A DNA stretch of 6,021 bases from Acidobacteriota bacterium. GTDB taxonomy: Bacteria > Acidobacteriota > Holophagae > Thermotomaculales > Thermotomaculaceae. Below the pieces are notes generated by a model. The model saw only the letters and a program-made list of their open reading frames with translations, was not told where the DNA came from and searched no databases. The DNA lies in assembly GCA_015487755.1 (NCBI GenBank), contig WFPG01000217.1, positions 1 through 6,021 of the forward strand. The letters run 5' to 3'. Made by a program: the position numbers and the translations under genes. Every line of letters begins with the position of its first letter. Positions within the stretch are counted from its first letter, which is position 1. Below, one piece after another: positions 5,395 to 6,021 of the stretch.

Positions 5395-6021
5395 ATGGTT
5401 GTTTCATTTAATGAGAATTTAAATATTAAGGGTAGTATTTTTCATATTCAAACAGAGTATTATAAGAGCAAAGAACAAATTATTTGTAATATCTTTAAAG
5501 ATGGCAAGGTTTTGAAGAAAATACCTCTTGAAGTGGAGGTAGAAGAAGGTGTTGAAGAAATGGTGCGTGAATTTCACTTCTTTGTGTTAAACAGGTTTAA
5601 AGATTTCAATCAATCTCAGGTAAAAATAGAAAATATAAAGAACAATTCAAAAAAAGAATATACACAGACAAAAGGTAAGGATACAGAATTAGATTTTTTA
5701 AACAAAAGCATAGAAGATATAGATAAAGATTTTTTTGCGTTTTTGGAGTGGCTTTCACAACAAAAAGAGACACTTTTATTGGGAGTTAAGTGTTCTGGAA
5801 AAAATGGTTATTTAAGTTTTCATAATGGGAAATTGGTTGGTTTTAAGTGTGGGAAATTTTTCGGCTATGAGGGATTACAAACAAGTATAAAAGAAACCCC
5901 TAAATTAATTAAGATTATTAAATCTTCTAATCCATCAGCAAATAAACAATTTTGCTTTTCGCTGGATTTTTTCTTTAATGGTTCTGAAACCAATATGAAA
6001 AATAATGAAATACTTATTACC
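5395..6021 (+). CDS. Partial protein: HIQTE-type N-terminal domain plus DUF4388-like region
   Basis: The frame stays open for 209 codons from the ATG to the window edge, so the 3' end is missing. Residues about 1-70 (MVVSFNENLNIKGSIFHIQT onward) resemble a small domain of uncharacterised bacterial proteins marked by an HIQTE motif (residues 17-21) and an amphipathic helix near 52-66. Residues about 83-105 look like a charged linker. Residues about 112-165 resemble DUF4388/PATAN domains, known from regulatory and gliding-related proteins: a helix (FFAFLEWLSQQKE), a hydrophobic strand, then GYLSFHNGKLVGFKCGK with the family's G-x-hydrophobic-x-F-x-x-G-x-hydrophobic-V pattern. Both assignments are from memory of family patterns. 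There is no signal peptide or membrane segment in the visible part. Cysteines occur at 31, 133, 152 and 187. GC is about 28% over 5401-5760, well below the fab genes. It is transcribed divergently from the DUF6765-like gene. Function unknown; a regulatory or scaffolding role is plausible but unproven. Confidence 0.7.
   Translation, partial: MVVSFNENLNIKGSIFHIQTEYYKSKEQIICNIFKDGKVLKKIPLEVEVEEGVEEMVREFHFFVLNRFKDFNQSQVKIENIKNNSKKEYTQTKGKDTELDFLNKSIEDIDKDFFAFLEWLSQQKETLLLGVKCSGKNGYLSFHNGKLVGFKCGKFFGYEGLQTSIKETPKLIKIIKSSNPSANKQFCFSLDFFFNGSETNMKNNEILIT

Overview
The window is a bacterial chromosome segment of moderate-to-low GC. Five genes lie head to tail on the minus strand (positions 5229 down to 233), and one gene on the plus strand starts at 5395 and runs off the right edge. 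Most starts have strong GGAGG-type ribosome binding sites. The genes look like ordinary bacterial core metabolism. I cannot name the organism: protein style fits anaerobic or thermophilic groups (Desulfobacterota/Acidobacteriota/Firmicutes-like), but this is only an impression.

Minus strand, in order of transcription: (1) a DUF6765-like protein with a conserved-looking His/Asp pattern (5229-4240); (2) nadC, quinolinate phosphoribosyltransferase of NAD synthesis (4189-3365); (3) an ACT-domain NAD(P)-dependent malic enzyme (3287-1932); (4) fabD, malonyl-CoA:ACP transacylase (1914-970); (5) fabG, 3-oxoacyl-ACP reductase (961-233). The malic enzyme, fabD and fabG are tightly packed (17-base gap, then fabD's stop codon next to the fabG ribosome binding site) and almost certainly share a transcript. 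nadC and the malic enzyme each have a small gap upstream holding a plausible -10 box. A common thread is redox cofactor supply: NadC feeds NAD(P) synthesis, malic enzyme reduces NAD(P), and FabG consumes NADPH while FabD supplies malonyl-ACP. That functional link is inference.

Left end (1-232): no gene that I can support. It holds two copies of a 16-base dyad-containing unit, a short very GC-rich patch, two imperfect hairpins and about three copies of a 14-base AT-rich repeat directly after the fabG stop. acpP and fabF, which often follow fabG, are not present here.

Right end (5230-6021): an AT-rich divergent intergenic region with a perfect 10-base-arm palindrome between the DUF6765-like gene and a partial plus-strand gene. 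That gene encodes at least 209 residues without a stop. It appears to combine an N-terminal domain with an HIQTE motif and a downstream DUF4388-like segment. Its base composition (about 28% GC over a hand-counted 360 bases) is far below that of fabD (about 46% over a counted 180 bases). It is the least ordinary part of the window. I see no defence system, transposase, CRISPR array, tRNA or rRNA.
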